A stretch of DNA of 11,110 nt from an uncultured Collinsella sp. (GTDB lineage Bacteria > Actinomycetota > Coriobacteriia > Coriobacteriales > Coriobacteriaceae), in assembly GCA_902493125.1 (NCBI GenBank), contig CABUOF010000064.1, positions 1 through 11,110 of the forward strand, in the 5' to 3' direction. The position numbers and the translations under genes were made by a program. This document shows positions 1 to 6,403 of the stretch, in pieces (positions within the stretch are counted from its first letter, which is position 1; each line of letters begins with the position of its first letter). A model generated the notes under the pieces. It had not been told where the DNA came from and did no database searches. It worked only from the letters and a program-made list of their open reading frames with translations.

Positions 1-144
1 GATATGCGACAGGCGCACCGCGAGCGGGCTGCCCGCGCTGGTCTCGATGCAGCCATAGGCACGGCAGCGAACCTCGCCACGCCGCTCCTCGATAATCCCC
101 CAACCCGTATGAGCCAAACCGGGGTCGATGCCCAAGATAACCAA
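1..144 (-). CDS. ruvC: Holliday junction endonuclease RuvC, N-terminal 48 residues (cut by window edge)
   Basis: RuvC resolves Holliday junctions as a dimer, cutting symmetrically at four-way DNA junctions brought to it by the RuvAB branch-migration motor. The visible N-terminus reads LVILGIDPGLAHTGWGIIEE, the RuvC signature: the first strand of the RNase H-like fold with the catalytic Asp at residue 7 (GIDPG), followed by the TGWG element. It continues into a typical second strand (CRAYGCIET). The start is a TTG at 142-144. An in-frame TGA lies only 16 bp upstream (160-162), and a GGGGAGG Shine-Dalgarno sequence (150-156) sits 5 nt before the TTG, so no longer start is possible. About 110-130 residues, including the other acidic catalytic residues, lie beyond the left edge. 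A LexA-type box 56 bp upstream suggests SOS control, as known for ruvCAB in other actinobacteria. Family assignment is very secure. Confidence 0.95.
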   Translation of the reverse strand, partial: MVILGIDPGLAHTGWGIIEERRGEVRCRAYGCIETSAGSPLAVRLSHI

Positions 145-199
145 GCCGACCTCCCCTCGTCACCAGCACAGCACAAGGCAAGGCCCCGCACATCATTCA

Positions 200-213
200 C
201 GAACGTCTGTTCT
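200..213 (-). promoter_or_regulatory. LexA/SOS box upstream of ruvC
   Basis: On the minus strand this reads AGAACAGACGTTCG. It matches the GAAC-RNRY-GTTC core of the Gram-positive LexA (DinR) operator at every core position; only one flanking base departs from the B. subtilis-type consensus. It lies 56 bp upstream of the ruvC start and directly downstream of a -10-like TATTCT, where bound LexA would block initiation. Known: ruvCAB is in the LexA regulon of several actinobacteria. Inferred: the same holds here. Confidence 0.75.
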
Positions 214-219
214 AGAATA
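214..219 (-). promoter_or_regulatory. Putative -10 hexamer of the ruvC promoter
   Basis: The minus strand reads TATTCT, four of six matches to TATAAT, in an AT-richer patch of an otherwise GC-rich gap and directly next to the LexA box. No convincing -35 hexamer is present at 16-18 bp, so the call relies on position and the adjoining operator. Transcription would start inside or just after the LexA box, giving a leader of about 60 nt. Confidence 0.4.
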
Positions 220-281
220 ACACAACGGGGCCAAGATACTTTGTTGAAGTGTCGGGGTTGAAAGCGAATCCAATCCCAGAG

Positions 282-2267
282 TTAGTTTTGAGAGAAAAAG
301 GGGAACTGCCTTGGATCCACCGGCGGATGCGGCATCGGGCCACCCTGGGGACTACCTTGCGAGCCGCCCTGACCGCCCATCATCTTATCGATGGCGTCCT
401 GAACCTCGCCCTCGAACTTTTTCATTCCCTCGTGCAAACGACGCTGACCGTCCTCAGAGCGCAGCTCCTCCATCTGCTCGGGCGAAATACCCAGTAGCTC
501 GCCCAGCACGCCCATCATCTCGTTTCGCACGCGCTCGCTCGTATCCTCGTCGGCAAAACGGCGCACCTCGGCGCGCGCCAGCGAATCGACCGTCATACGC
601 TCCTTGCCGTTAAGCCCCAGGTCGGACCACGCGAGCATGTACGGCCAGGAGCGCTCGGCAAACGAACGGGACGAGACGATCGGCGCCGTCGGCAACATGC
701 GGCGGGCAGCTTCACCCTGTCGAGCGAGCATCAGGAGCAGCGAGCAGGCCTCAGGCTTGCCAGCGACCATTGGGATGTCGTCGAAGGGACGGTTGCGGTC
801 GACGTGCGCCTCGAGCGCCCCATCGACCTCACCCGGCTCAAGCCCGCCGAGCAGCTGTGCCGCGCGGTCGAGCATATCGACCGGACCGTCGAGCGTCGAG
901 AGCGCCTGCGCCAGCACTCGCTCCATACAATCTTCCACCGCGTTGAGCGTCACGAGCTCTTGGGGCACCACGGCAGACGTGCGGTTGCGCACACGCGCCA
1001 CAAACTCAAGCGTCGACAGGTACACATCGCCAAAGGGCGCAAAGTCGCCCTGGTAACCGCCGCAAAGCGCCGGCGCCGCCAGCGCATACTCGGTTTTGGA
1101 CAGCGGGCTCAGCGCCATCGCACCCAGCTCGAGCGCCGTGTCCTCCAGCATGAGGCCCAGCGTGCGCGAGCGCAGACGCTCGGCATCGCCCGCCGACACG
1201 TCGCGATCGAGCACACGCGCCGCATCCGGTGCATCGCGCTCGACAGTGCGAATGTGCAAACGCTCGGCGATGGCACGGACGGCGGCACAGCGGGCAGCCT
1301 CGGCCTCCTCCTGCGCCGGCGTAAAGATACGGTTGCGCCCCAGCACCAGGCCAATTACGTTACGCGGACCCAGAGCGTCAACGGCCAGCGCCGCCAGCAG
1401 GGATGACGGCAGGTCACCCTCGAGTGCCACCACAGCACGCGACGCACCGTGGGCCCGAGCGTTGTCGCGCACGGCGAGCACCAGCGCCTGCCACAACCAC
1501 TCCTCGGAACGGAACTCGGGCAGTTCGTGATCTTCCAGGGCATCGAGCATCACGCCGCGCTGAATCTCCTGAACCAGCAGGCTCTCCTCAAAACACGGCG
1601 CCTGGGCCACCACGCGACCGCAGTCGTCGAGCACAAACGAACCGCCGGTATACACCGACTCGTCATAGGCACCGACCGGCGCCATGCAGGCAAACCACAC
1701 GCTGCGCTTGGATGCGATCTTGCGGTAGGCGCCGCTGCGAACGGCGGCAATGGCGGCAGTCTCGCGGTCGGTCATGTCAAACGCGTTGAATTGGAAATAC
1801 GCGATGAGGTCGACGCCGGTCGGCAACATCTCGAGCTCACGGTCCAAGTCAAAAATCACGGCGATGCGCACGCCGTCCACGTCGAACACCGGCGGCGCCC
1901 AACGCGTGTCGTTGTTCTCGCCACGCTGCAGGGCAATGCTCGAACGCGCCGGCACCACATGACCGTCCTTGAGCATCATGTAGTCGAGCAGCGGCTGGCC
2001 CTCAAACGAAACCGCCGCGGGCACGATGCAGATCATGTCAAGCTCCTGGATACGCTCGGCGACACCAGTCAAACCGGCAAGCACGTCGTGCTCAAAGTCG
2101 GCAGCGCCCACCAGGCCACCGGGCATGGCGCCCATAAAGAGCGGAGCCGGAACGCACAGCACGCGCGCCCCGCGCTCGTGGGCCAGACGAGCCTGGTCCT
2201 CGATGCGGCCGCAAATGCCCTCAATATCACCCAGGCGCATATCGATCTGTGCAAGCGCGAGCTTCAT
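282..2267 (-). CDS. NAD-synthetase-like two-domain protein (nitrilase + ATP-pyrophosphatase folds) with degenerate active sites
   Basis: The layout is that of glutamine-dependent NAD synthetase (NadE): a nitrilase-type amidase domain (about residues 1-240), then an ATP-pyrophosphatase domain (about 255-445), then the family tail. The tail SSRSFAERSWPYM (531-543) resembles the SSRaFGrdRryPI stretch of true NadE. Active-site residues are replaced. The nitrilase Glu motif (PEL) is PAP at 40-42, the Lys region is ARSSIALQ near 110, and the Cys position is Phe139 (VIFDLD). The SGGxDSS loop is EGDLPSS (283-289), and GTGNKSE is SPLSKTE (387-393). A further 100 residues follow the family end: predicted helices, then a Gly/Gln/Pro-rich tail. 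The length of 661 aa is near that of long bacterial NadE. The ATG at 2267 is preferred because GGAAAGGG precedes it; the ATG at 2294 has no ribosome site. The catalytic function is probably lost and the actual role is unknown. Annotation pipelines may call it NAD synthase or carbon-nitrogen hydrolase. Confidence 0.8.
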   Translation of the reverse strand: MKLALAQIDMRLGDIEGICGRIEDQARLAHERGARVLCVPAPLFMGAMPGGLVGAADFEHDVLAGLTGVAERIQELDMICIVPAAVSFEGQPLLDYMMLKDGHVVPARSSIALQRGENNDTRWAPPVFDVDGVRIAVIFDLDRELEMLPTGVDLIAYFQFNAFDMTDRETAAIAAVRSGAYRKIASKRSVWFACMAPVGAYDESVYTGGSFVLDDCGRVVAQAPCFEESLLVQEIQRGVMLDALEDHELPEFRSEEWLWQALVLAVRDNARAHGASRAVVALEGDLPSSLLAALAVDALGPRNVIGLVLGRNRIFTPAQEEAEAARCAAVRAIAERLHIRTVERDAPDAARVLDRDVSAGDAERLRSRTLGLMLEDTALELGAMALSPLSKTEYALAAPALCGGYQGDFAPFGDVYLSTLEFVARVRNRTSAVVPQELVTLNAVEDCMERVLAQALSTLDGPVDMLDRAAQLLGGLEPGEVDGALEAHVDRNRPFDDIPMVAGKPEACSLLLMLARQGEAARRMLPTAPIVSSRSFAERSWPYMLAWSDLGLNGKERMTVDSLARAEVRRFADEDTSERVRNEMMGVLGELLGISPEQMEELRSEDGQRRLHEGMKKFEGEVQDAIDKMMGGQGGSQGSPQGGPMPHPPVDPRQFPFFSQN

Positions 2268-2304
2268 GGCCCAGCCCTTTCCGTCGTAAACCATCGAAAT
2301 CGTA

Positions 2305-2339
2305 GTAAAAGCGCCGGCCGCATAATGCAGCCGGCGCTT
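2305..2339 (-). terminator. Intrinsic terminator after the superoxide reductase gene
   Basis: This is a perfect 10-bp inverted repeat, AAGCGCCGGC (2309-2318) and GCCGGCGCTT (2330-2339), around an 11-nt loop. Read on the minus strand, the GC-rich stem ends in CTTTT followed by ACTA, a short T tract as in rho-independent terminators. It lies about 45 bp after the superoxide reductase stop and about 40 bp before the NAD-synthetase-like start. It therefore either ends the upstream transcript or acts as an attenuator in the leader of the downstream gene. I see no clear promoter in the 38 bp left between it and the ATG at 2267. Confidence 0.65.
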
Positions 2340-2384
2340 GCATGTGCATATGCTAGCTATGATACCCCGAGCGGGGGCGCGCTC

Positions 2385-2747
2385 CTAGAATGTCGCGGAC
2401 CACAGCCCGTGCAGGTTGCAGTAGGCATAGACGGTACCGGTCTTGGAGCCGCCCGCAAAAAACGTCGCGGGTTTCATGCCGGGCTCAAGGTAATGAACCT
2501 CTAAGCGGCCCTCGGCCTCAAGCGCGATCCACTCAATGTAGTGCTCGGGCAGGCTGGGGTGCTCGACCGAGCCAATGCGTGCGCGAATCACGTGACCGTC
2601 ACGCTCGGTCTCGACAACAGGCACGTGCTTCTCGTGCGCCGCGTCCTCTGTGTTTGCAGTCAGTTCCGTGCAACCGGCAGGGGTCGCAACGTCGTCGCCA
2701 AGGGCGGCGATGAGCTTGCCGTCGGGGTCCTTAAAGAATTTCGCCAT
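2385..2747 (-). CDS. dfx: Superoxide reductase, desulfoferrodoxin family, with degenerate N-terminal metal site
   Basis: This 120-residue cytoplasmic iron protein should reduce superoxide to hydrogen peroxide without making oxygen, the usual superoxide defence of anaerobes. Centre II ligands are complete: His41 in EKHVPVVE, His63 and His69 in VEHPSLPEHYIEW, and Cys110 and His113 in YCNLHGLW. The catalytic Glu39-Lys40 pair is also present. The N-terminus aligns with the desulforedoxin-like domain of 2Fe desulfoferrodoxins, but its CxxC is DPDG (7-10) and its CC pair is AGC (24-26), leaving one Cys. Centre I therefore cannot bind iron in the standard way, and the protein should behave as a 1Fe enzyme. 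The ATG at 2747 follows a strong AAAGGAG six bases away. An upstream in-frame ATG at 2837 would add 30 residues with no family match. The gene stands alone between two hairpins. Family call very secure. Confidence 0.93.
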   Translation of the reverse strand: MAKFFKDPDGKLIAALGDDVATPAGCTELTANTEDAAHEKHVPVVETERDGHVIRARIGSVEHPSLPEHYIEWIALEAEGRLEVHYLEPGMKPATFFAGGSKTGTVYAYCNLHGLWSATF

Positions 2748-2753
2748 GATGTT

Positions 2754-2760
2754 CTCCTTT
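2754..2760 (-). promoter_or_regulatory. Ribosome binding site fixing the superoxide reductase start
   Basis: The minus strand reads AAAGGAG, six bases before the ATG at 2747. It decides for the 120-residue protein over the longer in-frame ORF from 2837. Confidence 0.85.
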
Positions 2761-2780
2761 GCTGATGTGCCAATGTTCTT

Positions 2781-2814
2781 GATGGTTCTTATGCCCAAAG
2801 GCAGACAAACCATC
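2781..2814. promoter_or_regulatory. 34-bp imperfect dyad in the superoxide reductase leader, possible operator
   Basis: The outer arms GATGGTT (2781-2787) and AACCATC (2808-2814) are perfect inverted repeats. Inner arms TGCC (2792-2795) and GGCA (2800-2803) are centred on the same point, around CAAA. The element ends 33 bp before the superoxide reductase ATG. The symmetry fits either a dimeric repressor site at the promoter or a leader hairpin. It does not match a PerR or Fur box that I recognise. Regulator unknown. Confidence 0.4.
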
Positions 2815-2845
2815 CACGGCATTGCAAATGAACACATAACGGATT

Positions 2846-2885
2846 AGGCAAGCGGTCGAGCCAAAATGCGTCGACCGTCCTGCCT
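2846..2885. terminator. Interrupted hairpin between the SNF2 gene and the superoxide reductase gene
   Basis: Arms CGGTCGA (2853-2859) and TCGACCG (2871-2877) are perfect inverted repeats, flanked by AGGCA (2846-2850) and TGCCT (2881-2885), which also pair across a small internal loop. It lies 26 bp after the SNF2 stop, where a transcript would end, but has no T tract on either strand. It may stabilise the 3' end of the dnaE-SNF2 message or be a rho-dependent pause site. Terminator function is a guess from position. Confidence 0.4.
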
Positions 2886-2910
2886 ACCCCAGCAGCCCCA
2901 CCCGAGCGGG

Positions 2911-5900
2911 TTAGCGCCCGTCGCCGCCGAGCAGCGCCAGAACGTCCTCGCGGGTAAACAGCGCCGACGAGATGCCGTCGCCGCCGAGCACGCTGTTGAC
3001 CAGGTCGCGCTTGGACTCCTGCATCTGCATAATGCGTTCCTCGATCGTGTCCTTGGCGATGAGCTTGTACACGGTCACGGTATGTTGCTGGCCAATACGA
3101 TGCGCACGGTCGGTCGCTTGGTCCTGCGCCGCCACGTTCCACCACGGGTCGTAGTGAATGACCACGTCGGCCGCCGTCAGGTTCAGGCCCACGCCGCCCG
3201 CCTTGAGCGAAATCAAAAAGATCGGAACCTTGCCCGCTTGGAACTGCGCGACCATCTTGGCGCGGCTCTCCTTAGACGAAGCGCCCGTGAGCTTAAGAAA
3301 GGCGATGTCCTCCTTGGACAGTCGCTTGCCAATGATATCGAGCATACCCGTAAACTGGCTGAACAGCAGGATGCGATGCCCGCCGTCGAGTGCGCCGTGC
3401 ACGAGCTCCATGCACGTATCGAGTTTGGCGCTCCCCGCCTTGTAATCCTCGTAGTGCAGACGCGGGTCGCAGCAGATCTGGCGCAGCTTGGTGAGCTCGG
3501 CGAGCACCTTGAGCTTGTCTTTCTTAAACTCGGATGACTCGCGGTGCTGCACCTGTTGGGCGATGCGGTCCTGGTTGGCCAGGTAGAGCTTGCGCTGCTC
3601 GCCGGTGAGCTGCGCCATGACCGTATCCTCGATCTTCTCGGGCAGGTCTGCCACCACGTCTTCCTTGACGCGGCGCAGCACAAACGGCGACACGAGCGCC
3701 TGCAGGCGAGCGGCGCTGTCGCCCTCGGCGTGCTCGACCGGGCTTTCGAAGCGCTTGGCAAACGACTCGCGCGTGCCAAGTAGGCCCGGCATCAAAAAGT
3801 CGAAGATGCTCCAGAGCTCGGACAAGCGGTTTTCGATGGGCGTGCCCGTCAAGGCAAAGCGCACGCCGGCAGGCAGGCGCTTGGCGGCACGCGCTACCTG
3901 CGTGAGCGGGTTTTTAATGTACTGGGCCTCGTCGAGCACCACACGGGCAAAGTCCTGCTCGACATACTCGTCGATATCGCGCCGCATAAGGTCATACGAC
4001 GTCACGACCACGTTATGCTCGGCCACGCCGGCGATCTGCACGCGACGCTGCGCCTTGGTGCCCACAATGGCGCACACATCGAGCGAGGGCGCAAAGCGCT
4101 CCAGCTCGGCGGTCCAGTTGTACACAAGCGACGCGGGACACACCACAAGCGTGGGTTTAGTGTCCCCCGCCTCCACGCGCGCCAGGATATGCGCGATCAT
4201 CTGGAGCGTTTTACCCAGGCCCATATCGTCGGCCAAGATGCCGCCAAGGCTCAGGTGTTCGAGCGAGCCGAGCCACTGGTAGCCGTCGACCTGATAGCCG
4301 CGCAGTGTGGCCTTGAGCGAGACCGGCACCGTAAAGTCCATCTTGCCGAGCGTATCCAAGCGCTCGACGGTACGGCGGAACGCGGCGTCACGATCGGCCT
4401 CGAGCGCGGGTGTGCGCGCGAGCATGCTATCGACGAACAGGGTGCTCGATGCGGGAAGCAACACGCCGTCGAGCAGGTCGACGGCATCGACGCCCAGGTC
4501 CTCGGCGAGGCCAAACGCGGCTCGAGCGCCCTCGTCCAGGCGAATGATGTCGCCGGACGTAAGGCGCGCAAACGTTTGATGGCGCTTGTACGAATCGAGA
4601 TAGACGGCAAAGTCCGCGGCCGAAAGCCCGCTCGCGCCCAGCTCGACATCGAGCAGATTGCTCTTGACAGTCGCACGAACCGAGAGCTTGGGCGCGGGGC
4701 GCACCGAAATCTGGCGCAGGCGGTCGCTGAGCATGACCTCACCCAGCTCGGACAGGGCGGACAGGCCCTCGGTCAGCAGGCAGAACAAGCTCTCGTCATC
4801 GCGCTCCTCAAACGCCAGACCGCCCTCGTAAAAGTCGAAATACAGGGCCGCCGTGTCCATAACACGAAACTCTGCCACCTCGTCGCGGGGCGGCACGCCG
4901 GGGCGTTGCTCTTCGAAGGGACTGCCCGGAGCGCCCAGGCTAAAGAGATCCGCCGACCAATCGCCGTAGGTAACCGTAATTTTGCAGGTCACGAGCCCAT
5001 CGTCGACGCCGATTGCCATAGCAAAGCTCGGCTCGGGTGCCACGGTATCGAGCGCGGCGGGCGCGGTGAGGTCGGTGTAGTCGCGCAAAATGGGTAGAGC
5101 CATACGACAGAACTCCCCCACCTGGTCGGCAGCGATATGGACTGGCGTGCGACAGGGCAGCAAGCGCGATAGGAACGGCGCTGCATGCTGGGCAAACGCT
5201 ACATCGGTGCGGCGCGCACGGCGGGTGTCGACCAGATAGGCTACGTCGCCCGAAGCAAAGCAGTATGCATCGGCCGGCAGGCGCAGATCGTAGCTACCAC
5301 CAGCCGCCGGCGCGATTTTGGCGGCAAGGAGCGGTGGGCGCTTAGACAGCGCCTCGTCCTCCCCTTCCGGAGGCATCTCAACCGCCACGTCATAGGTGCG
5401 ATGCGTCGTCATCCCCCGCGACCAGGCGGGCTCAAAGGAGATGGTCTGGCCGCGCAGCAGGTCCAGCACATATACGATGCTATGCTCGGACAGCGGCAAC
5501 TGACGCTCGGCGACAAAACCGCTGCGGGCAAAGTCGTACGACGCCGAACGCGAGCTTGTGATGTCATCGAGATAGGCAACTGTCGTCACAACAAGGTTGA
5601 GCAGCTTTGTCGACACGTCTTCAAAGGCTTCGGGCGTATGGACAAACGTGAGCTTCTTGCCGTACGAGAAGGTGCCGCCGCGCACGTAGGCATCGGCCAT
5701 GCCGTCGATATCCTTGACCACGTAGGACACCGAACCGCAGCGAATGCGGAACTCGAGCGCCCAGCTAAAGCGGTCGGCGAACAGCGGATTGTAGTACGGC
5801 ACCAACGAGGGCTCCAACGCCGCTTTGGGGGCGTCGGGATCAACGGCACCGGCAAGCTTGCGGCGCATGCTCGCCAGCTCATCCATGCGTGCGTCCGAAA

Positions 5901-6375
5901 GATCAGAGAGCGCCGCCATGAGGCTCGGGCTCGTGGGGACGGGCGCCGGGAAGGGAAAGTTGGGGTTGACGGCCGGCGCTTTGGGCGCGGTGCGCGCGGG
6001 CTGTTTCGGCTGCGCCGTAAACGTGCGGACCGGCGTGCGCAAACCCTCGACGGGCTCAATGCCGCTGGCGTCCAGGTATGCCAGCGCTGTGGCGATGGCG
6101 TGCTTGCACATGCCGGGGTAACGATAGGCAGCGGGACAATCGCAGTCGTAGTCGATTACCTCGTGCTCGTCCATGTCGAGCGCCACGTGCGTCTTGTACA
6201 GGTCGCCGCGCGAACCGCGCACCGAGCCCTCAACCGTCACGTTTTTGGAGAAGCGCGAGCCGCTGTCCTCAAACGACAGCACGGCGCCGTTGAGCATGAG
6301 CGAGCGGCCCTTCATAAAGGTGCCGCTCAGCGCCGCCTCTTTCCGGAGCGCCTGCACAAACGTCCCCTGCGCCAT
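2911..6375 (-). CDS. SWIM zinc-finger SNF2-family helicase/ATPase
   Basis: This 1154-residue ATP-driven double-stranded DNA translocase belongs to the Swi2/Snf2 superfamily-2 group, as bacterial RapA/HepA-type proteins do. An N-terminal SWIM zinc finger is visible as CDCP...GMCKH (Cys78, Cys80, Cys90, His92), followed by a Pro/Ala-rich linker near 118-151. A long region typical of bacterial SNF2-associated domains runs to about 685. The motor follows: Walker A DDMGLGKT (716-723), Walker B DEAQ (815-818), motif III LTGTPIENR (842-850), motif V AGGVGLNL and motif VI DRAHRIGQ (1089-1096). All nucleotide-binding motifs are intact. The ATG at 6375 is chosen because GGAGG (6381-6385) lies five bases before it; an in-frame GTG at 6393 would overlap that site. 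It starts 28 bp after the dnaE stop, so the two are probably co-transcribed. Remodelling of protein-DNA or RNA polymerase complexes during replication or repair is inferred; the true substrate is unknown. Confidence 0.92.
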   Translation of the reverse strand: MAQGTFVQALRKEAALSGTFMKGRSLMLNGAVLSFEDSGSRFSKNVTVEGSVRGSRGDLYKTHVALDMDEHEVIDYDCDCPAAYRYPGMCKHAIATALAYLDASGIEPVEGLRTPVRTFTAQPKQPARTAPKAPAVNPNFPFPAPVPTSPSLMAALSDLSDARMDELASMRRKLAGAVDPDAPKAALEPSLVPYYNPLFADRFSWALEFRIRCGSVSYVVKDIDGMADAYVRGGTFSYGKKLTFVHTPEAFEDVSTKLLNLVVTTVAYLDDITSSRSASYDFARSGFVAERQLPLSEHSIVYVLDLLRGQTISFEPAWSRGMTTHRTYDVAVEMPPEGEDEALSKRPPLLAAKIAPAAGGSYDLRLPADAYCFASGDVAYLVDTRRARRTDVAFAQHAAPFLSRLLPCRTPVHIAADQVGEFCRMALPILRDYTDLTAPAALDTVAPEPSFAMAIGVDDGLVTCKITVTYGDWSADLFSLGAPGSPFEEQRPGVPPRDEVAEFRVMDTAALYFDFYEGGLAFEERDDESLFCLLTEGLSALSELGEVMLSDRLRQISVRPAPKLSVRATVKSNLLDVELGASGLSAADFAVYLDSYKRHQTFARLTSGDIIRLDEGARAAFGLAEDLGVDAVDLLDGVLLPASSTLFVDSMLARTPALEADRDAAFRRTVERLDTLGKMDFTVPVSLKATLRGYQVDGYQWLGSLEHLSLGGILADDMGLGKTLQMIAHILARVEAGDTKPTLVVCPASLVYNWTAELERFAPSLDVCAIVGTKAQRRVQIAGVAEHNVVVTSYDLMRRDIDEYVEQDFARVVLDEAQYIKNPLTQVARAAKRLPAGVRFALTGTPIENRLSELWSIFDFLMPGLLGTRESFAKRFESPVEHAEGDSAARLQALVSPFVLRRVKEDVVADLPEKIEDTVMAQLTGEQRKLYLANQDRIAQQVQHRESSEFKKDKLKVLAELTKLRQICCDPRLHYEDYKAGSAKLDTCMELVHGALDGGHRILLFSQFTGMLDIIGKRLSKEDIAFLKLTGASSKESRAKMVAQFQAGKVPIFLISLKAGGVGLNLTAADVVIHYDPWWNVAAQDQATDRAHRIGQQHTVTVYKLIAKDTIEERIMQMQESKRDLVNSVLGGDGISSALFTREDVLALLGGDGR

Positions 6376-6380
6376 CACTT

Positions 6381-6385
6381 CCTCC
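6381..6385 (-). promoter_or_regulatory. Ribosome binding site fixing the SNF2 gene start
   Basis: The minus strand reads GGAGG, five bases before the ATG at 6375. It lies within the short gap after the dnaE stop (6404) and selects the ATG over the GTG at 6393. Confidence 0.8.
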
Positions 6386-6403
6386 AATCTCACCCGGGGT
6401 AGC

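Noticed and set aside
4..261. Plus-strand small frame of 85 codons over the ruvC start
   Set aside because: It is antisense to the ruvC N-terminus and its LexA box, with no ribosome site and no recognisable protein.
2268..2294. ATG start for the NAD-synthetase-like protein at 2294
   Set aside because: No Shine-Dalgarno sequence precedes it, and the nitrilase fold begins at MKLALAQ, which matches the ATG at 2267.
2748..2837. Thirty-residue N-terminal extension of the superoxide reductase from the ATG at 2837
   Set aside because: The extension does not match the family and lies in the leader containing the dyad; the ATG at 2747 has an AAAGGAG at ideal spacing.
6376..6393. GTG start for the SNF2 protein at 6393
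   Set aside because: The codons would run through the GGAGG that serves the ATG at 6375, and no ribosome site precedes the GTG.
5185..6402. Plus-strand frame of 405 codons opposite the SNF2 N-terminus (with others at 4015-5097 and 1449-2504)
   Set aside because: These are shadows of minus-strand genes with strong homology; none shows a family motif.
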